A DNA stretch of 64,000 nt from Bin87 sp963663945 (GTDB lineage: Bacteria > Chloroflexota > Dehalococcoidia > Lucifugimonadales > UBA3495). The stretch is from the NCBI GenBank assembly GCA_963663945.1, contig OY760687.1, forward strand, positions 1,426,001 to 1,490,000, read 5' to 3'. A model generated the notes under the pieces. It saw only the letters and a program-made list of their open reading frames with translations. It searched no databases and had not been told where the DNA came from. This document shows, piece after piece, positions 22,953-32,100 of the stretch. Made by a program: the position numbers and the translations under genes. How positions within the stretch are numbered: position 1 is the first letter of the stretch; each line of letters starts with the position of its first letter.

Positions 22953-23744
22953 TTAGTTTTGCCGGTTCACCTCCTCGGCCGCAGCAGTCTCGCCGCGTTG
23001 CTGTGCTGCGTCAGTCCGGTAGCTGGGGACGTCGAATTCCAGGATGACGGAGTGGTGGACCACCCGGTCAATCGCTGCGGCGGTAGCCATGGGGTTGGCG
23101 AAGATGCGCTCCCACTCGGAGAAGACCAGGTTGGACGTGATGCCCAGGGACCGGCGTTCGTAGCGTTCGGCGATGAGGGTGAAGAGGACCTCGGACTCCT
23201 CGGCCCCCTGGGGCAGGTAGCCGAGATCGTCCAGGAGGAGGAAGTCGAAGTTGTCCAGCTTGCGCAGTTGTCGGGGCAGGTCGAAGTCGCGCTTGGCGGC
23301 GAGGAGGTCCTGCACCAGGCGGTAGGCTGGAGCGAAGAGGACGGAGTGTCCGGCTTCCACCAGGCGGTGGCCCAGAGCGCATAGGGCGTGGGTCTTGCCG
23401 GTGCCGGGGAGCCCGAAGGCCAGCACGTTGACGCCGTGTTCCACGAAACTGCCCTGGGCCAGATGGTCCATCTGTTGACGAAGAGTCAGGGGCATCCGGT
23501 GATGCTCGAAGGTCTCCCAGGTCTTGCCCGAGGGCAGCCGGGACGCCTGACGCAGCCGGTTGATGCGCCGGTGGCGGCGATCCTCGGCCTCCTGCTCCAG
23601 CACCTCCAGGAAGGTGGACAGGGCCTCGCCGTGGCCAGCCTCAGTGAAACGGGCCACCGACTGAGCGCCCATGGTGGGCAGCTTGAATTCGCGGCATAGC
23701 TCGCCGATGCGCTCCTGGATCACGCTGGTGGGGGTGTCCATCAT
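22953..23744 (-). CDS. istB: IS21 helper ATPase IstB (copy 2)
   Basis: The product is 263 residues, identical to IstB of copy 1, with the same ATGA overlap with istA and intact Walker A (GLPGTGKT) and Walker B (LLLDDLGY). No differences were found in this gene. Confidence 0.95.
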   Translation of the reverse strand: MMDTPTSVIQERIGELCREFKLPTMGAQSVARFTEAGHGEALSTFLEVLEQEAEDRRHRRINRLRQASRLPSGKTWETFEHHRMPLTLRQQMDHLAQGSFVEHGVNVLAFGLPGTGKTHALCALGHRLVEAGHSVLFAPAYRLVQDLLAAKRDFDLPRQLRKLDNFDFLLLDDLGYLPQGAEESEVLFTLIAERYERRSLGITSNLVFSEWERIFANPMATAAAIDRVVHHSVILEFDVPSYRTDAAQQRGETAAAEEVNRQN

Positions 23745-25243
23745 GCGCACACCCCCACCATGGCCGTACTGCTCGTGAGCAGACCGTCGTAGATCTTCAG
23801 GTCCGGCTTCCCAGAGAGGACCAGCACCGGAGCCTGGGGCACCCTGGGCTCGGCCAGTTCCCGCACCTCGGCGTAGTCGAAGGGCTGACCGGTCTCCAGC
23901 AGCAGCGACAGGGCGCTGTCCACCATGACCTCCATGGTGGTGGCCGCCAGGTGCAGGATGCGCACGTACTCCACGTCGGCGCGCTCCCCACGCCACTGCC
24001 TGAGCGCGTCGTAGGTGAGCCGGAAGCGCAAGGTGGGAAACAGCTGCTCCCTGAACCGGTACCGGGCGAATGCTCCGGGCTTGCGCACCAGGGAATTGAT
24101 GACGTGGCGGTAATTGACGTTTACTTCCCCATCACCGTGCACGCGCGCCATTCGTTCCACAAAGTGGCCCTTGTAGTACACTTCCACGTGGTCGGAATAG
24201 AGGCGGATCTGTACCACCTTGCCAATGAGCCGGGACGGGACGCTGTAGCTGCGTCCCGCCACCTGGATGGTACTCCACCGGCGCACCTTGGACTGGTAGT
24301 TGGCGTATTCCGGCATGGGGGCTGGCGGCAGGGGTCTTAGGCAAGCCATTTCCTGCTCCAGCTTCCCCCGCACCAGGCGATTGCGCTTCTCCACCATCTT
24401 CCGGACGAAACCGGCGTAGTCGTCGGCGGTGTGGAAATCGCGGCTGCCGCGCAGGATGAGGGCCTGGTCCACGGCGTCTTTCAAACGGTAGTGGGCGTGC
24501 TCGGCGACGCCGTTTTCATGGCTCTTGCCAGGATTGATGCGGGTGGATCGGACACCGTAGTGGTCCAGCAGGGCGGCGTAATTGTCGTTTAGCGCCCGGC
24601 CTCGGCTGCGTTTCATCTCGTGGGTGGCAGCAGAGGTATTGTCGGAACGCACCACCTCCGGTACGCCGCCCAGGGCCCAGAGCGCATTCTGTAATCCCTG
24701 CTTGAGGGCCAGGAAGGTCTCGCCGGCGGCGACCTCCGCGTAGCGCCAGCCCGAGTGGCTGAGGATCAGCTGAAACAGCAGGTGGGGGTAGGGCTCACCG
24801 GCGACGGTCACTCCCAGGGCGCTGCAGTGGGTGAAATCAAACTGGGCCTCCCGTCCCGGCGGATGCTCCTGGGGGAAGTACACCTCCTGGTCCGGACCAT
24901 TCAGCGCCCGCCAGTCCTGTAATCGTCGTTGCAGCGTGCGCAGCTGGGAGGTGCTGAACTGGCCGGGATGCTGCTCCTCCAGCCATTCGATAATCGTCGT
25001 TGCCTTCAGCTTGCCCTTGGGGTCGTCCCGCAGCAGGGGCTCAATCTCCTCTTCCCACACCCCGTCGAAGGGGTCGGACCGAGTGCGCCACCAGCGCTCC
25101 GGTTTGGTCTCCGACGGCAACGGGCCACTCTGCCATTTGCGCGCCGAGCGCACGCTCATCCCAGACATGGCGGCCGCCGTCTCCTGTGTTTTTCCTTCCA
25201 TACGTTTTTGCCTCAAAAGTCTGACTTGTCGGTCCTTGATCAA
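23741..25243 (-). CDS. istA: IS21 transposase IstA (copy 2)
   Basis: The product is 500 residues, identical in protein sequence to copy 1. All three observed base differences between copies (near 24096, 25037 and 25072) fall in this gene and are silent. The DDE residues and helix-turn-helix are intact. Such identity implies very recent transposition of one copy from the other or from a common source. Confidence 0.95.
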   Translation of the reverse strand: MIKDRQVRLLRQKRMEGKTQETAAAMSGMSVRSARKWQSGPLPSETKPERWWRTRSDPFDGVWEEEIEPLLRDDPKGKLKATTIIEWLEEQHPGQFSTSQLRTLQRRLQDWRALNGPDQEVYFPQEHPPGREAQFDFTHCSALGVTVAGEPYPHLLFQLILSHSGWRYAEVAAGETFLALKQGLQNALWALGGVPEVVRSDNTSAATHEMKRSRGRALNDNYAALLDHYGVRSTRINPGKSHENGVAEHAHYRLKDAVDQALILRGSRDFHTADDYAGFVRKMVEKRNRLVRGKLEQEMACLRPLPPAPMPEYANYQSKVRRWSTIQVAGRSYSVPSRLIGKVVQIRLYSDHVEVYYKGHFVERMARVHGDGEVNVNYRHVINSLVRKPGAFARYRFREQLFPTLRFRLTYDALRQWRGERADVEYVRILHLAATTMEVMVDSALSLLLETGQPFDYAEVRELAEPRVPQAPVLVLSGKPDLKIYDGLLTSSTAMVGVCA

Positions 25244-25933
25244 TCCGGCACCTCCGTGCCGGACGATTTACACCATCCCAACCGGCAAGAATAGTCGGCG
25301 CAAGAGGCATTCCTTATTGTCGTCTATCACCAGCCCGCCGGTCTCACCGGAAGTCAGGGAATCGGCTACGACTACGTTCTCGGATCGGGCGGCCTCTACG
25401 TCCAGTCCGAGAGCGCCCACCTGACGGCGCGGATGCTGGTGGCTCCCGCCAACGTGCGGGGACTGGCTCCCGTATCCGAGAAGCTGGAATTGGCCAACGG
25501 CCCGATACCGGCTCACCTCTTCGAGTTGGGCCTGGTCTGGATGCTGGCCGCGCCGGTCACCGAGCGGTTTTTCGCCGTCCGTTGGGACGGGGACGCCCAC
25601 CGGCTGGTGGTGCCGCCCCAGGAAGGAACGTCCGCCTCTCTCACCTATCAACCGCCCACCGGCGTCATCGCCGAGTTCCACTCCCACGGGCGCCATTCCG
25701 CCTTCTTCTCCGCCACCGACGATGGGGACGAGCAGGGCTTTCGCGTCTACGGCGTCGTGGGACGCCTGGACACTCCCAAACCTGAATGGACCCTGCGGGT
25801 GGGCATCTACGGACACTTCGCGCCCCTGCATTGGTCCCAGGTCTTCGACGGCCCTTGCCCACCAGTGCTGCGGCTGATGGGCGAAGGGGCCGGTCGACAC
25901 CAAGCAACCCACATATAAGGAGGTAACGCAACC

Positions 25934-26719
25934 ATGCCCTATTACCTGGACAACCAGTTCCTGTTGGACAACCCCTTGATCACCGTCGTCGGCTGCGGCG
26001 GCACCGGCGGTTTCGTCGCCGAGGGCCTCTGCCGCCTCTTCCAGGGCCGCGACGCCACCATCGTCCTGGTGGACCACGACCGGGTGGAACCCCACAACCT
26101 GCTCCGCCAGAACTTCTACCCAGGCGACGTGGGCGAGTTCAAGAGCAAGGCCCTGGCCGACCGGCTGGCGAAAGCCTACAACCGGCCCGTGGGCTACTCG
26201 GTCTATCCCTTCCGGGAGGAGGAGTGCCTCTACCCCGGCCTCTCCTCCCACGACGGCCTGGTCATCGGCTGCGCCGACAACGCCGCCGCAAGACGGGCCA
26301 TGGCTGATTGCCTGCCGGGAGACCCCTGCCGCTGGCTCATCGACGCCGGTAACGAGACCAATTGGGGCCAGGTTCTCGTTGGCAACATAGCGGAAAAGGT
26401 GGCCCTGGAGGAACCGCCCTTCACCGGCGAGACCTGCCACCTGGCCCCGGCGCCGACCCTGCAACGCCCGGACCTGCTGACGGCCGTGTCCACCCGTCCG
26501 CCCGACGTGGACTGCGCGGCGGCCCTGGACCTCACCGACCAGGATCCCACCATCAACCAGATGATTGCGTCGCTGGTGCTCCAGGTGGTACGCCGCATGG
26601 TGGCGGGGACCTGTCCCTTCCTGGGCCTCTACCTGGACATGGACCTGGGCACCGTAACGCCTTCTTACGTCACCCCGGAGGCGGTGGCGCGGCTGGTGGG
26701 ACGGGCCGACGCCGGTTGA
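25934..26719 (+). CDS. PRTRC system ThiF-family (E1-like) protein
   Basis: The product is 261 residues with AAGGAGG upstream of the ATG. The nucleotide-binding motif VVGCGGTGGFVAE (about residues 18-30) and the adenylation-site pattern VDHDRVEPHNLLRQNFYPGDVG are typical of ThiF/MoeB/E1 enzymes, which adenylate the C-terminus of a ubiquitin-like protein. The likely partner is PRTRC C at 18490. Several Cys residues downstream (for example GETCHLAP) could act as a transfer site, but none can be chosen. It is the only enzyme of the cassette with E1 chemistry and is intact, unlike the B and A genes before it. Transcription may be cut off by the two minus-strand IS elements unless a promoter lies within or after IS copy 2. 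Confidence 0.9.
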   Translation: MPYYLDNQFLLDNPLITVVGCGGTGGFVAEGLCRLFQGRDATIVLVDHDRVEPHNLLRQNFYPGDVGEFKSKALADRLAKAYNRPVGYSVYPFREEECLYPGLSSHDGLVIGCADNAAARRAMADCLPGDPCRWLIDAGNETNWGQVLVGNIAEKVALEEPPFTGETCHLAPAPTLQRPDLLTAVSTRPPDVDCAAALDLTDQDPTINQMIASLVLQVVRRMVAGTCPFLGLYLDMDLGTVTPSYVTPEAVARLVGRADAG

Positions 26720-26768
26720 CTGGCGCAAACCAACCCCTACAAACCGAACTTACAAGGAGAATGAGACC

Positions 26769-27755
26769 ATGACTGACCACAAGGAAAACGCCACCGCGAC
26801 TGCGATGTGGCAGGACAACCACAGCGGGAAGCGGGGACATCAATTGATGACCGATAAGCTGGCAGACACCATCCCCGCCCTCGGCGCCAATGAGAAGGCT
26901 CGCGACTACGACGACGTGCTGGCCCTCGCCAAATTGTTCAGTCCGTACTCGAATTGGACGTGGTACATCACGGAAATGGACCCCTTTACCGGCCAGTGTT
27001 TCGGCCTGGTGGAGGGGTTCGAGAAGGAAATTGGGTACTTTGATTTGACCGAGCTGGCCGAGACTACCGTCTTCGGCGGTGTGCCCGCCGTGGAACGGGA
27101 CCTCTACTGGGAACCCATGACCCTGGGCGAAATCAAGAGCGGGTCCCGGAAGGACTCGCCATACGATGACGAGACCAGGAAAGGAGATGCCTTGACTGAC
27201 GAAACCGGAACGGAAATCCACTCCCCGGACGTGGTGAGCGCCGAGGAGTTCCTCTTCGGAACCGCGCCGGATGATGCGCCCGCCGAGGTTGCCGGGGAGC
27301 TTCCCGCCGGAGGCGGAACGGACGACGCGGGAGACACGGAAACCGCCAAGGCACCGGACGCCGACACGGAGACCGCTGCTGAGGAATCCGATGTTACCAA
27401 CGAAGACGGCGGGGAGCAGTCCGCTCCAGAGGAGACGGAAACGTCGGAGGAACTGAAGGTCGTCCTGTCCATCCGGGCGGGCCGGGCTACCATCGGGGTG
27501 CAGCGGCCCGCGTCGGACCCGCACATCGAGTCCTTCGACGACCCCGACCTGTTCGAACTGGCCGACCTGTTCCCGGCGGTGGTGGCCCGGGCCCGGGCCG
27601 TCTGGGAGGAGACGCCGCAGCATCAGGCCTACGTGAAACCCGCTCCCCCGCCTAGGCAGCGAAACCGCCGCCAGCAGGCGACGGCCCAGGCTGGAATCAC
27701 CGAAGGGGAAGGGGAGGCGGCGCAACAGCAGCCGGAGACGCTGAGGCTGTTCTGA
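26769..27755 (+). CDS. DUF2958-domain protein with long acidic linker
   Basis: The product is 328 residues. Residues about 33-100 match DUF2958 (DYDDVLALAKLFSPYSNWTWYITE, then FGLVEGFEKEIGYFDLTELAE), a domain common on plasmids and of unknown role. A highly acidic, Glu/Asp/Thr/Ala-rich linker (about 125-235) follows, then a second folded segment (LKVVLSIRAGRATIGVQRP, FELADLFPAVVARARAVWEE) and a proline/glutamine-rich tail ending TLRLF. The second segment resembles parts of PRTRC accessory proteins, but I could not name it. AAGGAG precedes the ATG. It is the last gene of the plus-strand module before a long stem-loop. Confidence 0.7.
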   Translation: MTDHKENATATAMWQDNHSGKRGHQLMTDKLADTIPALGANEKARDYDDVLALAKLFSPYSNWTWYITEMDPFTGQCFGLVEGFEKEIGYFDLTELAETTVFGGVPAVERDLYWEPMTLGEIKSGSRKDSPYDDETRKGDALTDETGTEIHSPDVVSAEEFLFGTAPDDAPAEVAGELPAGGGTDDAGDTETAKAPDADTETAAEESDVTNEDGGEQSAPEETETSEELKVVLSIRAGRATIGVQRPASDPHIESFDDPDLFELADLFPAVVARARAVWEETPQHQAYVKPAPPPRQRNRRQQATAQAGITEGEGEAAQQQPETLRLF

Positions 27756-27792
27756 GCCTGGTCCGGTGGGCGTGTCACCTAGCAACGCGACG

Positions 27793-27839
27793 CCAGAGGG
27801 AGAGGGCATCGCTTCATCAGCGACGGCCCTCCCCCCTGG
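27793..27839. terminator. Long imperfect stem-loop between convergent genes
   Basis: The outer arms CCAGAGGGAGAGGGC and GGCCCTCCCCCCTGG pair with a few mismatches, and an inner TCGCT/AGCGA stem closes the loop. It lies between the DUF2958 gene (plus) and the HTH gene (minus), the expected place for a shared terminator and the end of the accessory module. Confidence 0.5.
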
Positions 27840-27904
27840 CTACTCATGTATGCGGCCTTTTTGCGTTTCCGGCCCGGGACGCTAGTCCAATCGCCCATCG
27901 GCCC

Positions 27905-28243
27905 CTACCCGTCCTCCTCCTCCTCCACGATGAAGAAGAGGACGTGGAAGTCATCAACGCCCAGGACTTCCTGCATCCGCCGCCGCAGGCGCGGCGACGG
28001 GCTGCGCTCGGCCCGCATCAGCCGAGTCATGTAGCCCCGGGAAATCCCGCAGCGCCGGGCCAGCTCGTTCTGGGAAAGGTCCAGCCGGTCCAGCAACTCC
28101 CACACGGCTGCAGTTTTCAGCAGGACACGCGATGAGCGCCGTCTGCGTGGCACGTCCCATGTCTCCATCTGGCCAGTTCCATCTCCCGCCTCCGGAGGGA
28201 AGAGACCGCCGGTAGCTGCTCCCGGAGCCCTGTCGTCTTCCAT
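27905..28243 (-). CDS. XRE-family HTH transcription regulator
   Basis: The C-terminal part contains a clear Cro/CI-type helix-turn-helix: LLDRLDLSQNELARRCGISRGYMTRLM. A short tail with VDDFHVLFFIVEEEEDG follows. The frame is open up to 28414. The ATG at 28243 (112 residues) is used here; the ATG at 28168 (87 residues) is equally possible, and neither has a strong ribosome site. Proteins of this kind repress the genes of mobile elements. It points against the accessory operon and could regulate it or belong to the neighbouring DNA. Confidence 0.65.
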   Translation of the reverse strand: MEDDRAPGAATGGLFPPEAGDGTGQMETWDVPRRRRSSRVLLKTAAVWELLDRLDLSQNELARRCGISRGYMTRLMRAERSPSPRLRRRMQEVLGVDDFHVLFFIVEEEEDG

Positions 28244-29136
28244 GTTTCCGGCCCATTCGTGTTCCCAGGTACGTCGGGATGGTCCGGCATTGACCGCCGG
28301 TGGACTGAACTGCCTTCCGAACCAGCAACCAGCGCGGAGCGCCTCGTCCCCAATCCGGGCCAACGGGCCCCGAAGTTTGCGTAGCCCCTGGTACGAAGAT
28401 GAACTGCTCTGCAACTGACGCGATACCGCTCATCCCCGTGTCGAGTCCCCGCCCCAGGCTCTATTTCTCAGGAGGGCGGCGCGGGTTCCTGCGACAATGC
28501 CAGCCCACCACACTAGACAAAATCAAGAGCCTTTTCCATTGTATTCGCACTGGCACTGTAACCGGCCCCTCCCGATGGACCCGCCGATTGATGGTCCTGA
28601 AGGACGCATGGTCGGTCCGGGATCGGGGGAAGTTCCAGAGAAGCCCCCGCCGGACCGGCGAGGGCTTCCGGCTGGTGTGCGAGAGCACGGGTGCGGTCGG
28701 TCTGCCTGCCATCCGAGCTGACCGAAAACCCTAAACTGGGCACCGCCGTTTCCGATCCCTCGAATACTGTGCTGCCCCTGGTGTAGCCCCGGTCAGACTT
28801 GCGCCGGATACCCGCCCACGGGTCATTGGTGACGGTCCTGGACCCCCCGGCAGACCTGGCCCACGCGCCGGCTGTCCTCGACTGTGACGGCGGGAATTGC
28901 GTTGTCCGCAGCCTTCAGCTCGGAGTTCAGGAGCGGCTTTCCCTGCTTCCGTCCGCCGCATTGTCCCCTGTGTTCACAGGAAACGGCCCGGCCGGACTCG
29001 CCCGTTGGATTTGACGAATGTAAAAGCGAACCCGCCCTTTGGGTGGCGCCGCCGCCACTCCCTGTTGCAGCAACGGGGCCGGCAGCATCGTTGCTGCCGG
29101 CCCCGCCGGACTTCCGGGCAGTACGGTCCAGCCGGA
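28244..29136. other. Gene-free stretch between the accessory module and the giant repeat gene
   Basis: About 890 bases have only short frames on both strands and no good ribosome sites. The plus-strand frame at 28399-28734 has no recognisable motif. The only clear structure is the stem-loop at 29074-29105. An element boundary or attachment site might lie here, but no direct repeat to another part of the window was seen. Confidence 0.4.
29074..29105 (-). terminator. Stem-loop downstream of the giant Calx-beta gene
   Basis: A 14-bp perfect stem (CGGGGCCGGCAGCA/TGCTGCCGGCCCCG) with a four-base loop lies 32 bases past the stop of the giant gene. There is no T-run on the minus strand, so it may stabilise the mRNA end as well as terminate. 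Confidence 0.6.
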
Positions 29137-32100
29137 CTAGTCGTCGTCCAGGATGGTCCCGGTGGCCGTGCCGTCTGTGATGACAGCGCCCTCCGCCTCC
29201 GTCAGGACCAGCTCCAGGGTCTCATCGTCCTCCCTGCGGCTGTCGTCGTAGACGTTCACGCCGGCATAGGCCCACGTCCAACCCGGCTGGAAGATCACCT
29301 TGAGGTTGCCGATGGCGTAGTCCACCCCATTGGTGGCGGTTCCCTCGCGGATGTCATACCAGACCGTTACAGTCTCTTCCGACGCTTCGCTCAGTGTGAC
29401 CATGAACTCCAGGTATAAGTTTCCTTCGCTACCCTGGGCGTCCTCCACCGATACTTCCGGCAGCTGTTGCGCCGGCGCGTCGTCGTTATCCGACACGGAC
29501 ACCGTGCCCGCGCCCTGCGAGCTCGACACCGTGTAGCCATCGCCGTTGTTCACGGTTGCCGTCACCGACCCGTCGGCCTCGTCCGCCCCGTCATCGCTGG
29601 TGGCGATGGTCAGGGTGGCGCTGCCGCCGGTGGGGATGGTTACCGTCCGCTGGCCCGCGCTCGCGCCGTAGTCGCCGTCCTGGGTGACAGTCACGCTGAC
29701 GTCCAAGTCGGCCGCCGGCGCCGGGCTGGCGGTGATGGTGAACTCCGCGTCGCCGCCCTCGGTTATGGCGCTCCCGGCGGTGATGCTAACCTCCGGCGTA
29801 ACGTCGTTGTCCGCCACCGCCACCGTGCCCGCTCCCTGGGACGAGGACACCGTGTAGCCGTCGCCGGTATTCACCGTCGCCGTCACTGACCCGTCCGCCT
29901 CGTCCACTGAATCATCGCTGGTGGCGATGGTCAGGGTGGCGCTGCCGCCGGTGGGGATGGTCACCGTCCGCTGGCCCGCGCTCGCGCCGTAGTCGCCGTC
30001 CTGGGTGACGGTCACGCTGACGTCCAAGTCAGCATCCGGCGCCGGGCTGGCGGTGATGGTGAACTCGGCGTCGCCGCCCTCGGTTATGGCGCTCCCGGCG
30101 GTGATGCTAACCTCCGGCGTAACGTCGTTATCCGACACGGACACCGTGCCCGCGCCCTGCGAGCTCGACACCGTGTAGCCATCGCCGTTGTTCACGGTTG
30201 CCGTCACCGACCCGTCGGCCTCGTCCGCCCCGTCATCGCTGGTGGCGATGGTCAGGGTGGCGCTGCCGCCGGTGGGGATGGTTACCGTCCGCTGGCCCGC
30301 GCTCGCGCCGTAGTCGCCGTCCTGGGTGACAGTCACGCTGACGTCCAAGTCGGCCTCCGGCGCCGGGCTGGCGGTGATGGTGAACTCCGCGTCGCCGCCC
30401 TCGGTTATGCCGCTCCCGGCGGTGATGCTAACCTCCGGCGTAACGTCGTTGTCCGCCACCGCCACCGTGCCCGCTCCCTGGGACGAGGACACCGTGTAGC
30501 CGTCGCCGGTATTCACCGTCGCCGTCACTGACCCGTCAGCCTCGTCCACTGAATCATCGCTGGAGGCGATGGTCAGGGTGGCGCTGCCGCCGGTGGGGAT
30601 GGTCACCGTCCGCTGGCCCGCGCTCGCGCCGTAGTCGCCGTCCTGGGTGACGGTCACGCTGACGTCCAAGTCAGCATCCGGCGCCGGGCTGGCGGTGATG
30701 GTGAACTCGGCGTCGCCGCCCTCGGTTATGGCGCTCCCGGCGGTGATGCTAACCTCCGGCGTAACGTCGTTGTCCGACACCGCCACCGTGCCCGCGCCCT
30801 GCGAGCTCGACACCGTGTAGCCGCTGCCGGTATTCACCGTGGCCGTCACCGACCCGTCGGCCTCGTCCACTGAATCATCGCTGGTGGCGATGGTCAGGGT
30901 GGCGCTGCCGCCGGTGGGGATGGTTACCGTCCGCTGGCCCGCGCTCGCGCCGTAGTCGCCGTCCTGGGTGACAGTCACGCTGACGTCCAAGTCGGCCTCC
31001 GGCGCCGGGCTGGCGGTGATGGTGAACTCCGCGCTGCCGCCCTCGGTTATGCCGCTCCCGGCGGTGATGCTAACCTCCGGCGTAACGTCGTTATCCGACA
31101 CGGACACCGTGCCCGCGCCCTGGGAGCTCGACACCGTGTAGCCGTCGCCGGTATTCACCGTCGCCGTCACTGACCCGTCAGCCTCGTCCGCCGCGTCATC
31201 GCTGGTGGCGATGGTCAGGGTGGCGCTGCCGCCGGTGGGGATGGTCACCGTCCGCTGGCCCGTGCTCGCGCCGTAGTCGCCGTCCTGGGTGACGGTCACG
31301 GTGACGTCCAAGTCGGCCGCCGGAGCCGGGCTGGCGGTGATGGTGAACTCCGCGCTGCCGCCCTCGGTTACGCCGCTCCCGGCAGTGACGCTCACCTCCG
31401 GGTCCTGGACCACCGGGGCGACCGTAGCGTCGTCATCCGTCACGCTGACGGTCTCCGACGCCAGTGCGCCCACCGTGTAGCCGCTGCCGCCGTTCAGCGT
31501 CAGCGTTACCGAGCCGTCCGGCTCGTCCGCCGAATCGTCCGTCGTGGTGATGCTCAGCGTGACGCTGCCGCCCGTGGGGATGGTCACGCTACTCGGAATT
31601 GCGCCGTAGCCGAAGTCGCCCGTGGTCACCACGCTGATGCCCACATTGAGGTCCGATGAGGGGGCCGGGTTCGCCGAGATCCCGAACGTCACGGTCTGAC
31701 CCTCGGACCCCCCAACGGAGCTCAGGATGTTCACCTCCGGCGTAACCACCGGCGCGGGTGTTGGCGTGGGCGCCGGCGTCGCTGACTCAATGGCCTGCAA
31801 CTCTGCCGCCACCGGAACCCACCGGCTCCAGCCGGCATCGGCATAGACCTGCGCCGCCGCCGCCGTCATCGGTTCCAGGTCGGGGTAGCTCTCGGCCCCG
31901 AAGGCTTCGAGCACCCGCTTCCAGCGGTTCACGTGCTTGGCGCCGTGCTGCGTCTCGGCCGCGTAGCTGCGCACGTCCGCGAGCACCTGCGCGTTGACTG
32001 ACGCATTCGTCGGCGCGGGCGCCGGCTGCGGGTTCGCCGCCTCCAGCGCGACCAGGTACTCAGCCACGGGAATCCACCTCGCCCGGCCAATGTCCGCGTG

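Larger units (their letters stand above)
22916..25329 (-). mobile_element. IS21-family element, copy 2
   Basis: This is a second 2,414-bp copy in the same orientation as copy 1, starting 638 bp beyond it. It is flanked by the 5-bp target duplication CCAGC (22911-22915 and 25330-25334). The termini TG...CA are as in copy 1. It interrupts PRTRC A near the N-terminus. Each copy has its own target duplication, so these are two separate insertions and not a tandem duplication of a larger block. Confidence 0.95.
22780..25918 (+). pseudogene. PRTRC system protein A (JAB peptidase-like), split by IS21 copy 2
   Basis: The gene starts at the ATG at 22780, six bases after a GGGAGGA site, and overlaps the PRTRC B 3' end by 98 bases. 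It is interrupted after codon 45 at 22915/22916 and resumes at 25335. Removing the IS and one CCAGC target copy gives 240 codons (239 residues) without a break. The 3' part carries a complete JAMM zinc site: His-x-His, seven residues, Ser and Asp in FHSHGRHSAFFSATDD. PRTRC A is the JAB partner of the cassette, comparable to deubiquitinases in eukaryotes; its substrate is unknown. The 3' fragment could start at 25433 and would keep the JAMM motif, so a truncated product is possible. Confidence 0.85.

Noticed and set aside
29480..31405. Regular repeats as a possible CRISPR array
   Set aside because: The period is 321 bases and the repeats are coding, in frame, with domain-level conservation; there are no short repeats with unique spacers.
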